A stretch of 64,000 bases of DNA from Microbacterium kyungheense. Lineage in GTDB: Bacteria; Actinomycetota; Actinomycetes; Actinomycetales; Microbacteriaceae. The stretch lies in NCBI RefSeq assembly GCF_006783905.1, contig NZ_VFPE01000006.1, positions 124,001-188,000 of the forward strand, written 5' to 3'. The position numbers and the translations under genes are program-made. Within the stretch, counting starts at the first letter, position 1, and each line of letters opens with the position of its first letter. This document shows, piece after piece, positions 18,033 through 26,741 of this stretch. The notes under the pieces are model-generated. The model was not told the origin of the DNA. It worked only from the letters and a program-made list of their open reading frames with translations, and made no database searches.

Positions 18033-18932
18033 TCAGAAGACGTCCCACTCCCGCGCCCGGTCGACGAGCGCATCGATGACGCGGGCGGCGCCGGACGAAG
18101 GCGGCTCGCCTGTCCGGATCGCCAGGTGCAGCGTGTTGATCGTCGCCTCTTCGGGCCGGTGGAGCACGACGACGGCACCGGCGTCGACGGCCGGCTGCGC
18201 CAGATAGCGGGGCAGCGCCGAGATGCCCGCGCCGGCGACGACGGCCGCCAGCACGCCCCGCAGGTCGGGCACGACCATCGAGACGGGATTGGACGGGCGG
18301 TGCCCGAACCGGCTGCGCCAGTACCTCCGCACGATCGACAGGTCCGCGTCGTAGGCGACGAGCGACAGGTGCTGGAGCGCGGCGGCGGGGTCCGCCGCGA
18401 ACCTCACCGGATCGATCGAGCGCGCGGCGGCCGGCGCGCCGACCAGCACGAACTCCTCGTCGACGAGTCCGCGGTAGCGGATGCCGCGCATCGGCGCCCG
18501 CACCGACGACACGACGACGTCGAGTTCGCCCGCGACCAGCAGCCGCAGCAGGTCGTGCGCGAGGCCGAGGGTGAACACGATCCGCACATCCGCCTGCGCG
18601 AGGGGCGCGAGAGCCGGAATGATCCGCGCCGCCGTGACGTCGCTCGCGCCGCCGATGCGGACGGGCTCTGCGGGCACCGCCACCGGGGCCGCCCAGACGT
18701 CCCGCAGCCGGTCGACCGGCTCGGACACGCGGGCGGCGAGCGCGTCGCCCGCCTCGGTGGGCGTCACGCCCCGCGCCGACCGGACGAGCAGCGCCACGCC
18801 GAGCTCGGACTCCAGGCGCGCGATCCGCTCGCTGACCGCGGGCTGGCTGACACCCAGCCGGGCGGCGGCGGCCGTGATCGAGCCGGCACGGTGCACCTCG
18901 AGGAACGTGTGAAGCAGGTCGAGCTCTTGCAT
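18033..18932 (-). CDS. LysR-family transcriptional regulator
   Basis: 299 residues: N-terminal winged helix-turn-helix (1-60; AARLGVSQPAVSERIARLE) and a C-terminal periplasmic-binding-like effector domain. It is divergent from the DJ-1 family gene at 19047, the usual arrangement for a LysR regulator and its target, with 114 bases between starts. ATG 18932 gives the canonical MQELDLLHTF N terminus. The longer frame starting 18 bases upstream is less likely. Confidence 0.87.
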   Translation of the reverse strand: MQELDLLHTFLEVHRAGSITAAAARLGVSQPAVSERIARLESELGVALLVRSARGVTPTEAGDALAARVSEPVDRLRDVWAAPVAVPAEPVRIGGASDVTAARIIPALAPLAQADVRIVFTLGLAHDLLRLLVAGELDVVVSSVRAPMRGIRYRGLVDEEFVLVGAPAAARSIDPVRFAADPAAALQHLSLVAYDADLSIVRRYWRSRFGHRPSNPVSMVVPDLRGVLAAVVAGAGISALPRYLAQPAVDAGAVVVLHRPEEATINTLHLAIRTGEPPSSGAARVIDALVDRAREWDVF

Positions 18933-19046
18933 GCGGCATCCACCCATCAAGAAATCTATGACTGGATGACAGCCTACGAAATGAACGCGATGGATGCCTC
19001 GTTCCTCCGATCAGCGGCTCGCGCGAGCCGTGGAACAGGAGGAGAC

Positions 19047-19733
19047 ATGGCACACGTACTCATGGCGGTCACCGGCGCCGACGCGATCGGACTGGCCGAC
19101 GGCACGTCGCACCCGACCGGATTCTGGGCGGAGGAGCTCGTCGAACTGCACCGCGGGCTGGTCGCGGCCGGCCACGACGTGACCATCGCCACACCGGGCG
19201 GCGTGCGGCCGCCCGTCGACCCGGGCAGCCTCACCGGGGAGTCCGCCGACGCGCTGCGCGCCTACCTCGCCGGGATCGACGGCCTGCTCGCGCGCCCCCG
19301 CGCACTCGCCGAGGTCCGCGAGGGGGAGTACGACGCGATCGTGCTGCCGGGCGGCCACGGCCCCATGGTCGATCTCGCCGTCGACCCCGACCTCGGTCGG
19401 CTGCTCGTGGACGCCGCGGACCGCGACGCCGTGGTCGGCGTGCTGTGCCACGGGCCGGCAGGCCTGCTCAGCGCGGTGCGCGCGGACGGGTCGTTCGCGT
19501 TCGTGGGCCGGCGGCTCGCGGTGTTCACGGACGACGAGGAGCGCGAGGGCGGGCTGGGCGCAGGTGCGCCGTACCTCGTGGCGTCGCGCCTGGCCGAACT
19601 GGGCGCCGTCATCGCGCCGGCGGCGCCGTGGTCGGTGGAGGTCGTGCGCGACGGCACCCTGGTCAGCGGGCAGAATCCGCAGTCGAGCGTCGCGACCGCC
19701 GCGCGTCTCGTCGAGGCTCTGGCCGCCCGCTGA
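19047..19733 (+). CDS. DJ-1/PfpI family protein
   Basis: 228-residue class I glutamine-amidotransferase-like protein of the HSP31/DJ-1 type: VLPGGHGPM, the nucleophile elbow LCHGPAG (Cys) followed by His, and GQNPQS near the C terminus. Family members are glyoxalase III, deglycase or chaperone-like proteins responding to electrophiles. AGGAGGAG ribosome site. Divergent from a LysR regulator that probably controls it. The segment after GG at about 59-95 with ALRAYLAGIDGLL is typical of the Hsp31-like branch. Confidence 0.82.
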   Translation: MAHVLMAVTGADAIGLADGTSHPTGFWAEELVELHRGLVAAGHDVTIATPGGVRPPVDPGSLTGESADALRAYLAGIDGLLARPRALAEVREGEYDAIVLPGGHGPMVDLAVDPDLGRLLVDAADRDAVVGVLCHGPAGLLSAVRADGSFAFVGRRLAVFTDDEEREGGLGAGAPYLVASRLAELGAVIAPAAPWSVEVVRDGTLVSGQNPQSSVATAARLVEALAAR

Positions 19734-19881
19734 ACCTCCGCTAACACAACCGGTAAGCCCTGACAACCCTCCTGATGCTTTGCGGCATCGTGCCTAACGT
19801 CGTGTTCACGCGAATCGCGTCGGGCCACCCGCCCGCCGCTGGATCGCTGGATCGAATCCGCCACACGAAGGGAGATCCATC

Positions 19882-20061
19882 ATGGGTCTGGGAGACGACA
19901 TCAAGCACAACATGGAAGACATGAAGGGCAAGACGAAGGAGGCGGTCGGAGACGCGACCGACAACGAGCGTCTGCAGGCTGAGGGCGTGGCCGACCAGGC
20001 CAGCGCCAAGGTCAAGAAGGCCGGCGACGACGTGAAGGACGCGCTCACCGACGATCGGTGA
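19882..20061 (+). CDS. CsbD-family stress protein
   Basis: 59-residue hydrophilic, highly charged protein (MGLGDDIKHN start, KGKTKEAVGDATDN, DQASAKVKKAGDDVKDAL) matching the CsbD family of general-stress proteins that are intrinsically helical and abundant under sigma-B-type stress responses. Ribosome site GGGAGAT lies six to ten bases upstream of the ATG. A strong hairpin terminator follows. I found no clear sigma-B promoter in the 148 bases upstream. Confidence 0.88.
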   Translation: MGLGDDIKHNMEDMKGKTKEAVGDATDNERLQAEGVADQASAKVKKAGDDVKDALTDDR

Positions 20062-20068
20062 TCTGCCG

Positions 20069-20110
20069 CGACGGTGCCCGGGGTTCAGCGAGGTCCCCCG
20101 GGCATCGTCG
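20069..20110. terminator. Bidirectional hairpin terminator
   Basis: A 15-bp stem with one mismatch (20069-20083 with 20096-20110) and a 12-base loop lies between the csbD-like gene and the convergent MerR gene, ending within 10 bases of both. Confidence 0.75.
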
Positions 20111-20118
20111 TGTCCGCT

Positions 20119-20922
20119 TCAGACGACGGGCTGCTGCAGCTCCGTGACCCAGGTCGACTGCGGTCCCTCCGCTTCGAGGTACACCTCGCGGCAGGGGCCG
20201 GCGAATTCGGCCCCGTCGGCGACGACAGCCTGCATGAATGAACCCCACGCCGCCCCGATGCCGCTCATCTCACCGCGGTACGTGGTGACGGCGGCACGTT
20301 CGACGGCCGGCAGCTCCACCACCTGCCAGGCGGCGTTCTGGACGGGATCGCCGTCGGCGATCCACGAGACCCACACCCGCAGGTCGTCGGTGTCGGCGAT
20401 CGGCTCGTACCAGAAGATGCCGGGCTCACGGTAGGCGACACCCGTGGACTCGAGCGCGTCGTGCAGTCCCGGAAGCACTTCGTCGACGGCGGCGGGCACG
20501 TTCTCGCTCCCGGCCGCCACCGCCGAGGCGGCGTAGACCGTCACGGGTTCGATGCGGCGGTATTCGATGGTGGTCATCTCTGTTTCTCCTTCGAGGTGCC
20601 GGAGCTGTTCGTCCAGGCGCGCCAGGCGTGCGGTGTCGGCGGCGACGCTCGCGACGAGATCGGCCCGGCGGCGTTCCAGCACGCGCCGCAGCGCAGCCGT
20701 CTCGTCGTCGGCGCGCAGCACGTCGAGGGCGTCGTCGAGCGGGCAGCCGAGGTCGCGCAGCTGCGCGATCCGCAGCAGCGGCGACAGCTGCTGCGGCGAG
20801 TAGCGGCGGTAGCCGGTGCGCTCGTCGACGTCGGCGGGCACGAGCAGGCCGATCGCGTCGTAGTGCCGCAGCATCCGCACGCTGACGCGTCCGAGGGCGG
20901 CGAACTGTCCGATGGTGTACAT
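20119..20922 (-). CDS. MerR-family regulator with GyrI-like effector domain
   Basis: 267 residues from ATG 20922. Residues 1-70 are a MerR winged helix (YTIGQFAALGRVSVRMLRHYD; GYRRYSPQQL), followed by a dimerising helix, then from about 118 a GyrI/AraC-E-type small-molecule domain starting TTIEYRRIEP. Proteins of this build sense drugs or bile-like ligands (BmrR/TipA-like). The dyad at 20944-20962 lies between it and the divergent TOPRIM gene and is the likely binding site. Start upstream at 20949 would overlap that dyad. Confidence 0.85.
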   Translation of the reverse strand: MYTIGQFAALGRVSVRMLRHYDAIGLLVPADVDERTGYRRYSPQQLSPLLRIAQLRDLGCPLDDALDVLRADDETAALRRVLERRRADLVASVAADTARLARLDEQLRHLEGETEMTTIEYRRIEPVTVYAASAVAAGSENVPAAVDEVLPGLHDALESTGVAYREPGIFWYEPIADTDDLRVWVSWIADGDPVQNAAWQVVELPAVERAAVTTYRGEMSGIGAAWGSFMQAVVADGAEFAGPCREVYLEAEGPQSTWVTELQQPVV

Positions 20923-20943
20923 GGTGAGGACCACGCTCGACGA

Positions 20944-20962
20944 TGACACAGTGTGAGGGTCA
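20944..20962 (-). promoter_or_regulatory. MerR-type dyad operator with TTGACC -35
   Basis: TGACACAGTGTGAGGGTCA is an imperfect dyad with TGAC/GTCA ends; read on the minus strand, its edge is part of a TTGACC -35 box. This is the usual layout of autoregulated MerR promoters. It would also cover the start region of the rightward TOPRIM gene. I could not identify a convincing -10. Confidence 0.45.
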
Positions 20963-20978
20963 AGGGAACAATGTCCCT

Positions 20979-21461
20979 GTGAGGCCCGTGGTCGTGCTGG
21001 TCGAGGGCGAGAGCGACCGTGTCGCCCTCGAGACCCTCGCCGCCCGGATGGGGATCGGGATGCCGGCCGTCCGTGTCGTCGGCGGGTCGAAGGGTGCGCG
21101 CCGCGCGGCCCTGGCCTCGGCCGGTGAGCGGCTCATCGGCCTGGTCGACGTCGGCGAGCGCGCCGACTTCGAGCGCGTGCTCGACACGGTGTTCGTGTGC
21201 GACCCCGACCTGGAGGGTGAGTTCGTGCGCGTGCTGGGGGTCGCGGGCGTCGAGGCGGTGATCGCCGCGCAGGGTGAGCTGGGGTCGTTCCGGAGTCTGC
21301 AGCAGCAGCCGTTCCAGCGCGGTCGACCGCCCGAGGCCCAGCTCGCCCGGTTCTTCGGCGGCCGCAGCGGCAACAAGGCCCGTTACGCCCGGCTGCTGGC
21401 CGAGGCGGTGCCGCTCGACCGAGTGCCGCCGCCGCTCGCCGGACTGCTCGCAGCACTGTGA
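20979..21461 (+). CDS. Stand-alone TOPRIM-domain protein (OLD/ATP-dependent endonuclease TOPRIM-like)
   Basis: 160 residues from GTG 20979. The N terminus VVVLVEGESDRVALETLA is the TOPRIM nucleotidyl-transferase/hydrolase motif with catalytic Glu; GLVDVGE and CDPDLEGEF can supply the acidic DxD-like positions, and GSKGARR lies between. OLD nucleases carry this domain fused to an ATPase, which is absent here. An ATG at 20943 would place the start inside the MerR dyad, so GTG 20979 with AAGGGA upstream is preferred. Function unknown; nucleic-acid cleavage is inferred. Confidence 0.65.
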   Translation: MRPVVVLVEGESDRVALETLAARMGIGMPAVRVVGGSKGARRAALASAGERLIGLVDVGERADFERVLDTVFVCDPDLEGEFVRVLGVAGVEAVIAAQGELGSFRSLQQQPFQRGRPPEAQLARFFGGRSGNKARYARLLAEAVPLDRVPPPLAGLLAAL

Positions 21462-21564
21462 CTCTGCGCGACGGTCATCGCACGCGCGCGAGCGAACCGG
21501 CGGATGCGCGTGCGGCGGCCGGGATGCCAGAGTCGAAGGCGAGCACGCCGAACGGGAGGAAGCC

Positions 21565-22578
21565 GTGATCACGCCGCCGTACGACGAATGGTTCCCGGGC
21601 GCACCCATCGACGGCACCTACGGGTACGACCTCGAGGCGCTGCGAACGGTCGCGCCGGTGCCCCCGCCGCCGGGTTTCGCCGACACGTGGCGGCGCTGGC
21701 GCCGCGAGGCAGCTGCCGTCGCCGCGGCGCCCGCGGTCACACCGCTCGGGCGGCGCGGGGCGCACGAGGTGTCCGAGGTCGCGTTCTCGACGGTCGACGG
21801 GCTGCGGCTGCGAGGCTGGCTCGGGATGCCGGCGACCGGGCCCGCTCGGGTCGGCGTGGTCCACAGTCATGGGTACGGCGGCCGCGACGCCCCCGACTTC
21901 TCACGCGTGCCCGCCGATGCGGCCGTCATCTTTCCGGTGGCGCGCGGGCTCGGAGCGCTCAACGTCGGGATCGGGGCGCCGGCGACGTCCGAGCGCCACG
22001 TGCTGCACGGCATCGGCGACGCCGAGACGTACGCGATCGGCCGGTGCGCCGTCGACCTGTGGACCGCCGGCGACGTGCTCGTCGAGCTCGCGGGCGACGT
22101 GCCGCTCTATGTCGTCGGCGAGAGCTTCGGCGGTGGGGTCGGCGCGCTCGCCTTTCCGTGGGACGACCGCGTCGCCGGTGCGACGCTCGTCGTGCCGAGC
22201 TTCGGCCAGTACGACATCCGGCTCCAGGTGCCGTGCGCGGGCAGCGGCGAGCCCCTGCGGCGGTACGTCGCGGCGCACCCCGAAGCGCGCGAGGTCCTGC
22301 GGCTGTTCGACGCGTCGACGGCCGCGACCTTCGCCCGGGTGCCCGTCCGCGTCGAGGCTGCCCTGTGGGACGCGAACGTGCCCGCGCCGGGACAGTTCGC
22401 GGTCGCCAACGCCGTGGCGCAGGCGGAGGCCGCGGGCACGGGCGCACGGCTCGAACTCGAGGTGCTGCCCGCCGGTCACGCGGAGTACCCGGGCATGCTG
22501 CGCGTGGTCGCCGCCGCGGCGGCTGCGACCCGGGCGCACATCGCGGCCAGCCTCGCCGCGGCGCAGACCCGCGCCTGA
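21565..22578 (+). CDS. Acetyl xylan esterase/cephalosporin-C deacetylase family esterase
   Basis: 337-residue alpha/beta hydrolase of the AXE1 (PF05448) group, which deacetylates sugars or related acyl esters. The WFPGAPIDG/DTWRRWR N terminus, VVHSHGYGGRD oxyanion segment, nucleophile elbow GESFGGG, an Asp in ALWDANVPAPGQF and the terminal GHAEYPG histidine are seen. GTG start with GGGAGGAA. No signal peptide, so it works in the cytoplasm. Located just upstream of the two DUF1254 genes, in the same direction. Confidence 0.75.
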   Translation: MITPPYDEWFPGAPIDGTYGYDLEALRTVAPVPPPPGFADTWRRWRREAAAVAAAPAVTPLGRRGAHEVSEVAFSTVDGLRLRGWLGMPATGPARVGVVHSHGYGGRDAPDFSRVPADAAVIFPVARGLGALNVGIGAPATSERHVLHGIGDAETYAIGRCAVDLWTAGDVLVELAGDVPLYVVGESFGGGVGALAFPWDDRVAGATLVVPSFGQYDIRLQVPCAGSGEPLRRYVAAHPEAREVLRLFDASTAATFARVPVRVEAALWDANVPAPGQFAVANAVAQAEAAGTGARLELEVLPAGHAEYPGMLRVVAAAAAATRAHIAASLAAAQTRA

Positions 22579-22645
22579 AAGACTGCGTGCAGACGTCCGG
22601 CGCGCGAACGCGCGGCGGGATTCGCATGGGGACGAAGGGACACGC

Positions 22646-24088
22646 ATGGCCATCGACGGAGCGCCGGGTGCAGGACTGACGAAGGAGCAGCTCGCGGAGG
22701 AGGTGACCCACCTCTCGACACCGGACCTGCTGAAGACGCCGTTCGGTGACCTCGAGTTCTTCGACGGCGTGCCGCGAGCGGAGTCCGTGCAGTCGATCTA
22801 TGACGCGCTCGATCTGCTGCGCGGCATCGATGCGTTCCTCACCGCGGTGCCGGGTGCCTCACTCGTCGCGATGCGCCGCGGACTGCGGACGGCGGGCGTG
22901 ACGTCGCCCGACATCATCGGGTTCACCGATCCGCGGGCGAACTCGGGCGGCCTCTACCTGACGCCCAACACCGAGACGACCTACGGCACGACGTTCCTCG
23001 ACCTGAAGGCGTGGGGCCCGACGGTCATCGAAGCGCCGCCGCAGTCGCTGTGCGTGATAGACGACTTCTGGTTCCGCTACGTCACCGACATGGGCATCCC
23101 CGGTCCCGACCGTGGCGCGGGCGGCAAGTACCTGTTCCTGCCGCCGGGCTACGACGGCGAGCGCCCCGACGGGTACTACACGTTCGAGTCGCCGACGTAC
23201 GCGAACTGGGTCGTGCTGCGCACCCTCGGCGGCGTGCCGGCGATGAAGCAGACCCGCATCTATCCGCTGGCCGAGGCCGACGCCCCACGTGAGAACACCT
23301 TCGTGAACATCGCCGACGTGCTGCAGAACACGGTCCACGCCAACGACTTCACGTTCTTCGAAGAGATCGCGCAGCTCGTCGCCGAGGAGCCCGTCTCGGC
23401 GCTCGACCCCGAGCGCGCCGGCACGCTGGCCGCCGTCGGCATCGCGCACGGCACGCCGTTCGCCCCGGACGACCGGCTGCGCGGCATCCTCGACGACGCC
23501 GCCCGCATCGGCGCGGCCATCGCCCGCGCCCTCGTCTACAGGCCGCGGGATCCCGAGGCCTTCTTCTGGGAGGGCAACTCGTGGAAGAACGCGTTCGTCG
23601 GCGGCAGCTACGAATTCCTGCAGGGCGGCGCCCGTAACCTCGACGCCCGCACGCAGTTCCACTACTTCGCGACGGTGATCACGCCGGCGATGGCGCACGC
23701 GCAGGTCGGCGCCGGATCGGCCTATGCGTACACCGCAGAGGACGCCGACGGCCACGTGCTCGAGGGGTCTTCGACGTACTCGCTGCGCATCCCCGCCGAC
23801 GCGCCGGCCAAGAACTTCTGGTCGGTGGACCTGTACGACACCCAGACGCGCTCGCTGCTGCAGTCGACGCCCTACCCGGCGCTGTCGAGCCTCGGGGGCG
23901 AGGTGCATGCCGAGGAGGACGGGTCGCACGTGGTGTGGTTCGGGCCCGCGGCGCCCGCGGGCAGGGAGTCCAACTGGATCCCCACGATCCCCGGCAAGGC
24001 CTTCTTCCCGATGTTCCGGCTGTACGGCCCGCTGGAGTCCTGGTTCGACAAGACCTGGCGGCTGCCCGAGATCCAGAAGGAGGCGTGA
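22646..24088 (+). CDS. DUF1254/DUF1214 domain protein (first of pair)
   Basis: 480 residues. The N-terminal part, with SIYDALDLLRGIDAFL and NTETTYGTTFLDL, matches DUF1254; the C-terminal part, with YAYTAEDADG, NFWSVDLYDTQTRS and NWIPTIPG, matches DUF1214. Both are porin-like beta-sandwich domains of unknown function, found together. No signal peptide is visible although many relatives are exported. ATG with AAGGGA. The stop overlaps the next gene's start (TGATG), and that product is a diverged paralogue. Confidence 0.78.
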   Translation: MAIDGAPGAGLTKEQLAEEVTHLSTPDLLKTPFGDLEFFDGVPRAESVQSIYDALDLLRGIDAFLTAVPGASLVAMRRGLRTAGVTSPDIIGFTDPRANSGGLYLTPNTETTYGTTFLDLKAWGPTVIEAPPQSLCVIDDFWFRYVTDMGIPGPDRGAGGKYLFLPPGYDGERPDGYYTFESPTYANWVVLRTLGGVPAMKQTRIYPLAEADAPRENTFVNIADVLQNTVHANDFTFFEEIAQLVAEEPVSALDPERAGTLAAVGIAHGTPFAPDDRLRGILDDAARIGAAIARALVYRPRDPEAFFWEGNSWKNAFVGGSYEFLQGGARNLDARTQFHYFATVITPAMAHAQVGAGSAYAYTAEDADGHVLEGSSTYSLRIPADAPAKNFWSVDLYDTQTRSLLQSTPYPALSSLGGEVHAEEDGSHVVWFGPAAPAGRESNWIPTIPGKAFFPMFRLYGPLESWFDKTWRLPEIQKEA

Positions 24089-25413
24089 TGACCGACCTCA
24101 GCACACTCGCCGCACGGGCCTATCTCTACGGCTTCCCGCTCGTCTTCGACCTCGAGCAGGTCGTGCGCTATACGACCACCGGGGTCGGCGCGAATCCGCA
24201 GGCAGCTTTCAACGCGTTCTCTCACGCGCGATCGCTCGCCTCGGCGGCCGACACCTTCGTGTCCATCAACAACGACACGGTGTACTCGATGGCGTCGCTG
24301 GATCTGGGCGTCGGACCGGTGCGACTCTCGGTGCCGGCATCCGACCGCTACTACGTGCTGCAGTTCGTCGACGCGTGGACCGACAACTTCGCATATGTGG
24401 GCACGCGCGGCACCGGCGACGCGGCGGGCGAGTTCCTGATCGTCGCGCCGGGATGGGAGGGGGATTCCGGCGGCCTGACCGTCATCCACGCCCCGACCCG
24501 CGTCGTCTCGATCGTGGGCCGTTGGTCCTGCGCCGGCGTCGAGGACCTTCCGGCCGTCCATGCCCTGCAGGACGCCACGACCCTCACACCGGTGAACCCG
24601 GACGCGGTGGCCGCCGGCATCCCGGACGCCGCGCCACAGGGCGAGGACGTGCTCGACTTCTGGGAGAAGTACCGCCTGTGGTCGCAGGCGTTCCCGCCCG
24701 CGGCGCGCGACGAGGCGCTGCAGGCGTCGTTCGCGCCGCTCGGCCTGACCGGCGACGTGCCCGTGAGCCGGCTGCCGGAAGATCAGCAGGAAGCCCTGCG
24801 CGCGGGCGCGCGCGGCGGCGAAGGCATCATCGCGCAGGCGATGGCCGGTGCCGCCGCGGGGGCGACGCCCGGCGCGTGGTCGCAGACGCTCCACGCGTTC
24901 GACTACAACCTCGACTTCTTCGAGGTGGGCGCGAAGGACGACGCGGCCTGGAAGATCGCCGACCCGGAGCGGAGGATCGGCGCGCGCGCCGTCGCCGCCA
25001 AGGCCGGGCTGTGGGGCAACCACGGGTATGAGGCCGCTTACGTCATGACGTTCCAGGATGCCGACGGGCAGCCACTCACCGGCGAGCGCGAGTACGAACT
25101 GCGGCTGTCGCCACCTCCGCCGGTCGGTGCGTTCTGGTCGGTCACGATGTACTCGCTGCCGGAGTTCTACCTCGTCGACAACGAGATCGACCGCTACTCG
25201 GTGGGCGATCGCACGCCCGGGACCATGACCGATGGCGATGGCGGTCTCACCATCCGCATCGCTCGCACGCGGCCATCGGATGCGCAGGCCGCCGCCAACT
25301 GGCTGCCCGCGCCCGCGGGCGCCTTCCGGCCGATCCTGCGCATGTACATGCCGGGCGACGCGGTGCTCGACGGCTCGTATGCTCCTCCGCCCATCACCCG
25401 GATGGACGGCTGA
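24088..25413 (+). CDS. DUF1254/DUF1214 domain protein (second of pair)
   Basis: 441 residues, paralogous to the preceding protein. It opens with AARAYLYGFPLV, then SINNDTVYSMASLDL (the DUF1254 N-terminal signature), a middle alpha-helical stretch, and the DUF1214 end with FWSVTMYSLPEFYLVDN and NWLPAPAG. Its ATG overlaps the upstream stop and AGAAGGAGG precedes it, so translation is coupled. The two may form a heteromer. Their biochemical role is not established. Confidence 0.78.
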   Translation: MTDLSTLAARAYLYGFPLVFDLEQVVRYTTTGVGANPQAAFNAFSHARSLASAADTFVSINNDTVYSMASLDLGVGPVRLSVPASDRYYVLQFVDAWTDNFAYVGTRGTGDAAGEFLIVAPGWEGDSGGLTVIHAPTRVVSIVGRWSCAGVEDLPAVHALQDATTLTPVNPDAVAAGIPDAAPQGEDVLDFWEKYRLWSQAFPPAARDEALQASFAPLGLTGDVPVSRLPEDQQEALRAGARGGEGIIAQAMAGAAAGATPGAWSQTLHAFDYNLDFFEVGAKDDAAWKIADPERRIGARAVAAKAGLWGNHGYEAAYVMTFQDADGQPLTGEREYELRLSPPPPVGAFWSVTMYSLPEFYLVDNEIDRYSVGDRTPGTMTDGDGGLTIRIARTRPSDAQAAANWLPAPAGAFRPILRMYMPGDAVLDGSYAPPPITRMDG

Positions 25414-25481
25414 GGCCGACTGACGGCCCGCGTTGTGGACGCACACGCCGGAATCGTGAGCTGCTCCTCGGTCTCGCGGAA

Positions 25482-26729
25482 TCAGCGCACCGCGCGGCCG
25501 TGGGCGATGTCGATGAGCCGGGACAGCACGTCTCCGGCCCGCAGGCCGTTGTGCTCGTGCTCGCTCGTGATCCACGGCGTGACGCCGGGGAGGAGGGCGG
25601 CGGTCTGCATCGAGTACTCGAACGGCACGTAGAGATCGTTGACGTAGACGGCGGCCGCGCCGTGCGCACCCGAGGCCAGCAGCGCCTGCTCGTCGTAGAC
25701 CCGCGGCCACTCGTGGTCGGCGAGCGCCAGGGTCACGTCGCGCCACGGCTGCAGCCCGGGCACCGTGTCGAGCCATTCGCGACGCACGTGCTCGCCGGTG
25801 AGCAGCGTCGGGTCAGCACGGAAGTCCTCGGGCTCGCTGCGCTCGGCCGACCAGCGGGTGGCGTGTCCGTCGGCGTAGCTCGACTCGTGGAACACGAAGT
25901 ACAGCGGGTTGCGCGCGTCGTACGGCATCGCGGCGGCGAGGTCGTAGCGGAACGCGTTGGAGTGCGGCGGGAGCTCCAGCAGTGCCCACAGGGTCTGCCA
26001 GCCGTCGTTCGAGCCGAGAAGATGCCCGATCGATCGGAGCCGCGACGGCGAGACGACCTCGCCGTCGGGCAGGACGAGCGCCCCCTCTGCCGCCAGGTCG
26101 ACGAGGCGCCGCACCGCGTCGCGATGCTCCGGAAAGCGGCGGTAGTACCGCTCCGACGCGTCGCGCAGCTTCGCGTAGGTGAGGGCGTAGACGTCGTCGG
26201 GATGCCGCCCCACCGCGCTCAGCCCGCCGGTGAGGTACACGTGCTCAAGGGACGAGGCATCCGTCGACAGATACGACAGCGCCGTGAACCCGCCGAACGA
26301 CTGGCCCAGCACGCTCCACGTGCCGGCGCCGAGCTCCTGGCGCACCGCCTCGGCATCGCGCACGATGCTGTCGGCCCGCAGGTGCGTGATGTGCTCGGCG
26401 AGCGCTTCGGTGCCGCGCTCGAGGTCGGCGTCGCCGACGGGCGTGGACAGGCCGGTACCGCGCTGATCGAGCAGCACGACCCGGTGGTGCTCGAGCGCCG
26501 CGTCGAGCCAGGACGGCGCGGCCGGAGCATGGAACGGACGCGGCGCCTCGTGGCCCGGCCCACCCTGCAGGAACACCAGGTACGGCAGATCCTCGCCGCC
26601 CTCGCGCGCCACGACCGCGGCGTGCACGTCGATCGTGCGCCCGTCGTCCGGGTCGGCCCACACCAGCGGCACCTCGAGGGTGTGGTCGTGGACGGTCAGA
26701 TCCTGGAGGCGGCGCGTCGTCACAGACAT
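25482..26729 (-). CDS. S33-family aminopeptidase (proline iminopeptidase-like)
   Basis: 415-residue alpha/beta hydrolase resembling proline iminopeptidase: FLQGGPGHEAPRP (the HGGPG-type oxyanion motif, with Gln for His), LLDQRGTGLST, nucleophile elbow GQSFGGF, and a C-terminal HEHNGLRAG histidine. These cytoplasmic enzymes release N-terminal proline or other residues from peptides. The ATG at 26729 is preceded by TAGGCT six bases upstream, so the mRNA is likely leaderless. Converges with the DUF1254 pair. Confidence 0.82.
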   Translation of the reverse strand: MSVTTRRLQDLTVHDHTLEVPLVWADPDDGRTIDVHAAVVAREGGEDLPYLVFLQGGPGHEAPRPFHAPAAPSWLDAALEHHRVVLLDQRGTGLSTPVGDADLERGTEALAEHITHLRADSIVRDAEAVRQELGAGTWSVLGQSFGGFTALSYLSTDASSLEHVYLTGGLSAVGRHPDDVYALTYAKLRDASERYYRRFPEHRDAVRRLVDLAAEGALVLPDGEVVSPSRLRSIGHLLGSNDGWQTLWALLELPPHSNAFRYDLAAAMPYDARNPLYFVFHESSYADGHATRWSAERSEPEDFRADPTLLTGEHVRREWLDTVPGLQPWRDVTLALADHEWPRVYDEQALLASGAHGAAAVYVNDLYVPFEYSMQTAALLPGVTPWITSEHEHNGLRAGDVLSRLIDIAHGRAVR

Positions 26730-26735
26730 GTTGCG

Positions 26736-26741
26736 AGCCTA
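26736..26741 (-). promoter_or_regulatory. -10 element TAGGCT of the S33 peptidase gene
   Basis: TAGGCT on the minus strand ends six bases before the ATG at 26729, implying a leaderless transcript. Confidence 0.5.
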
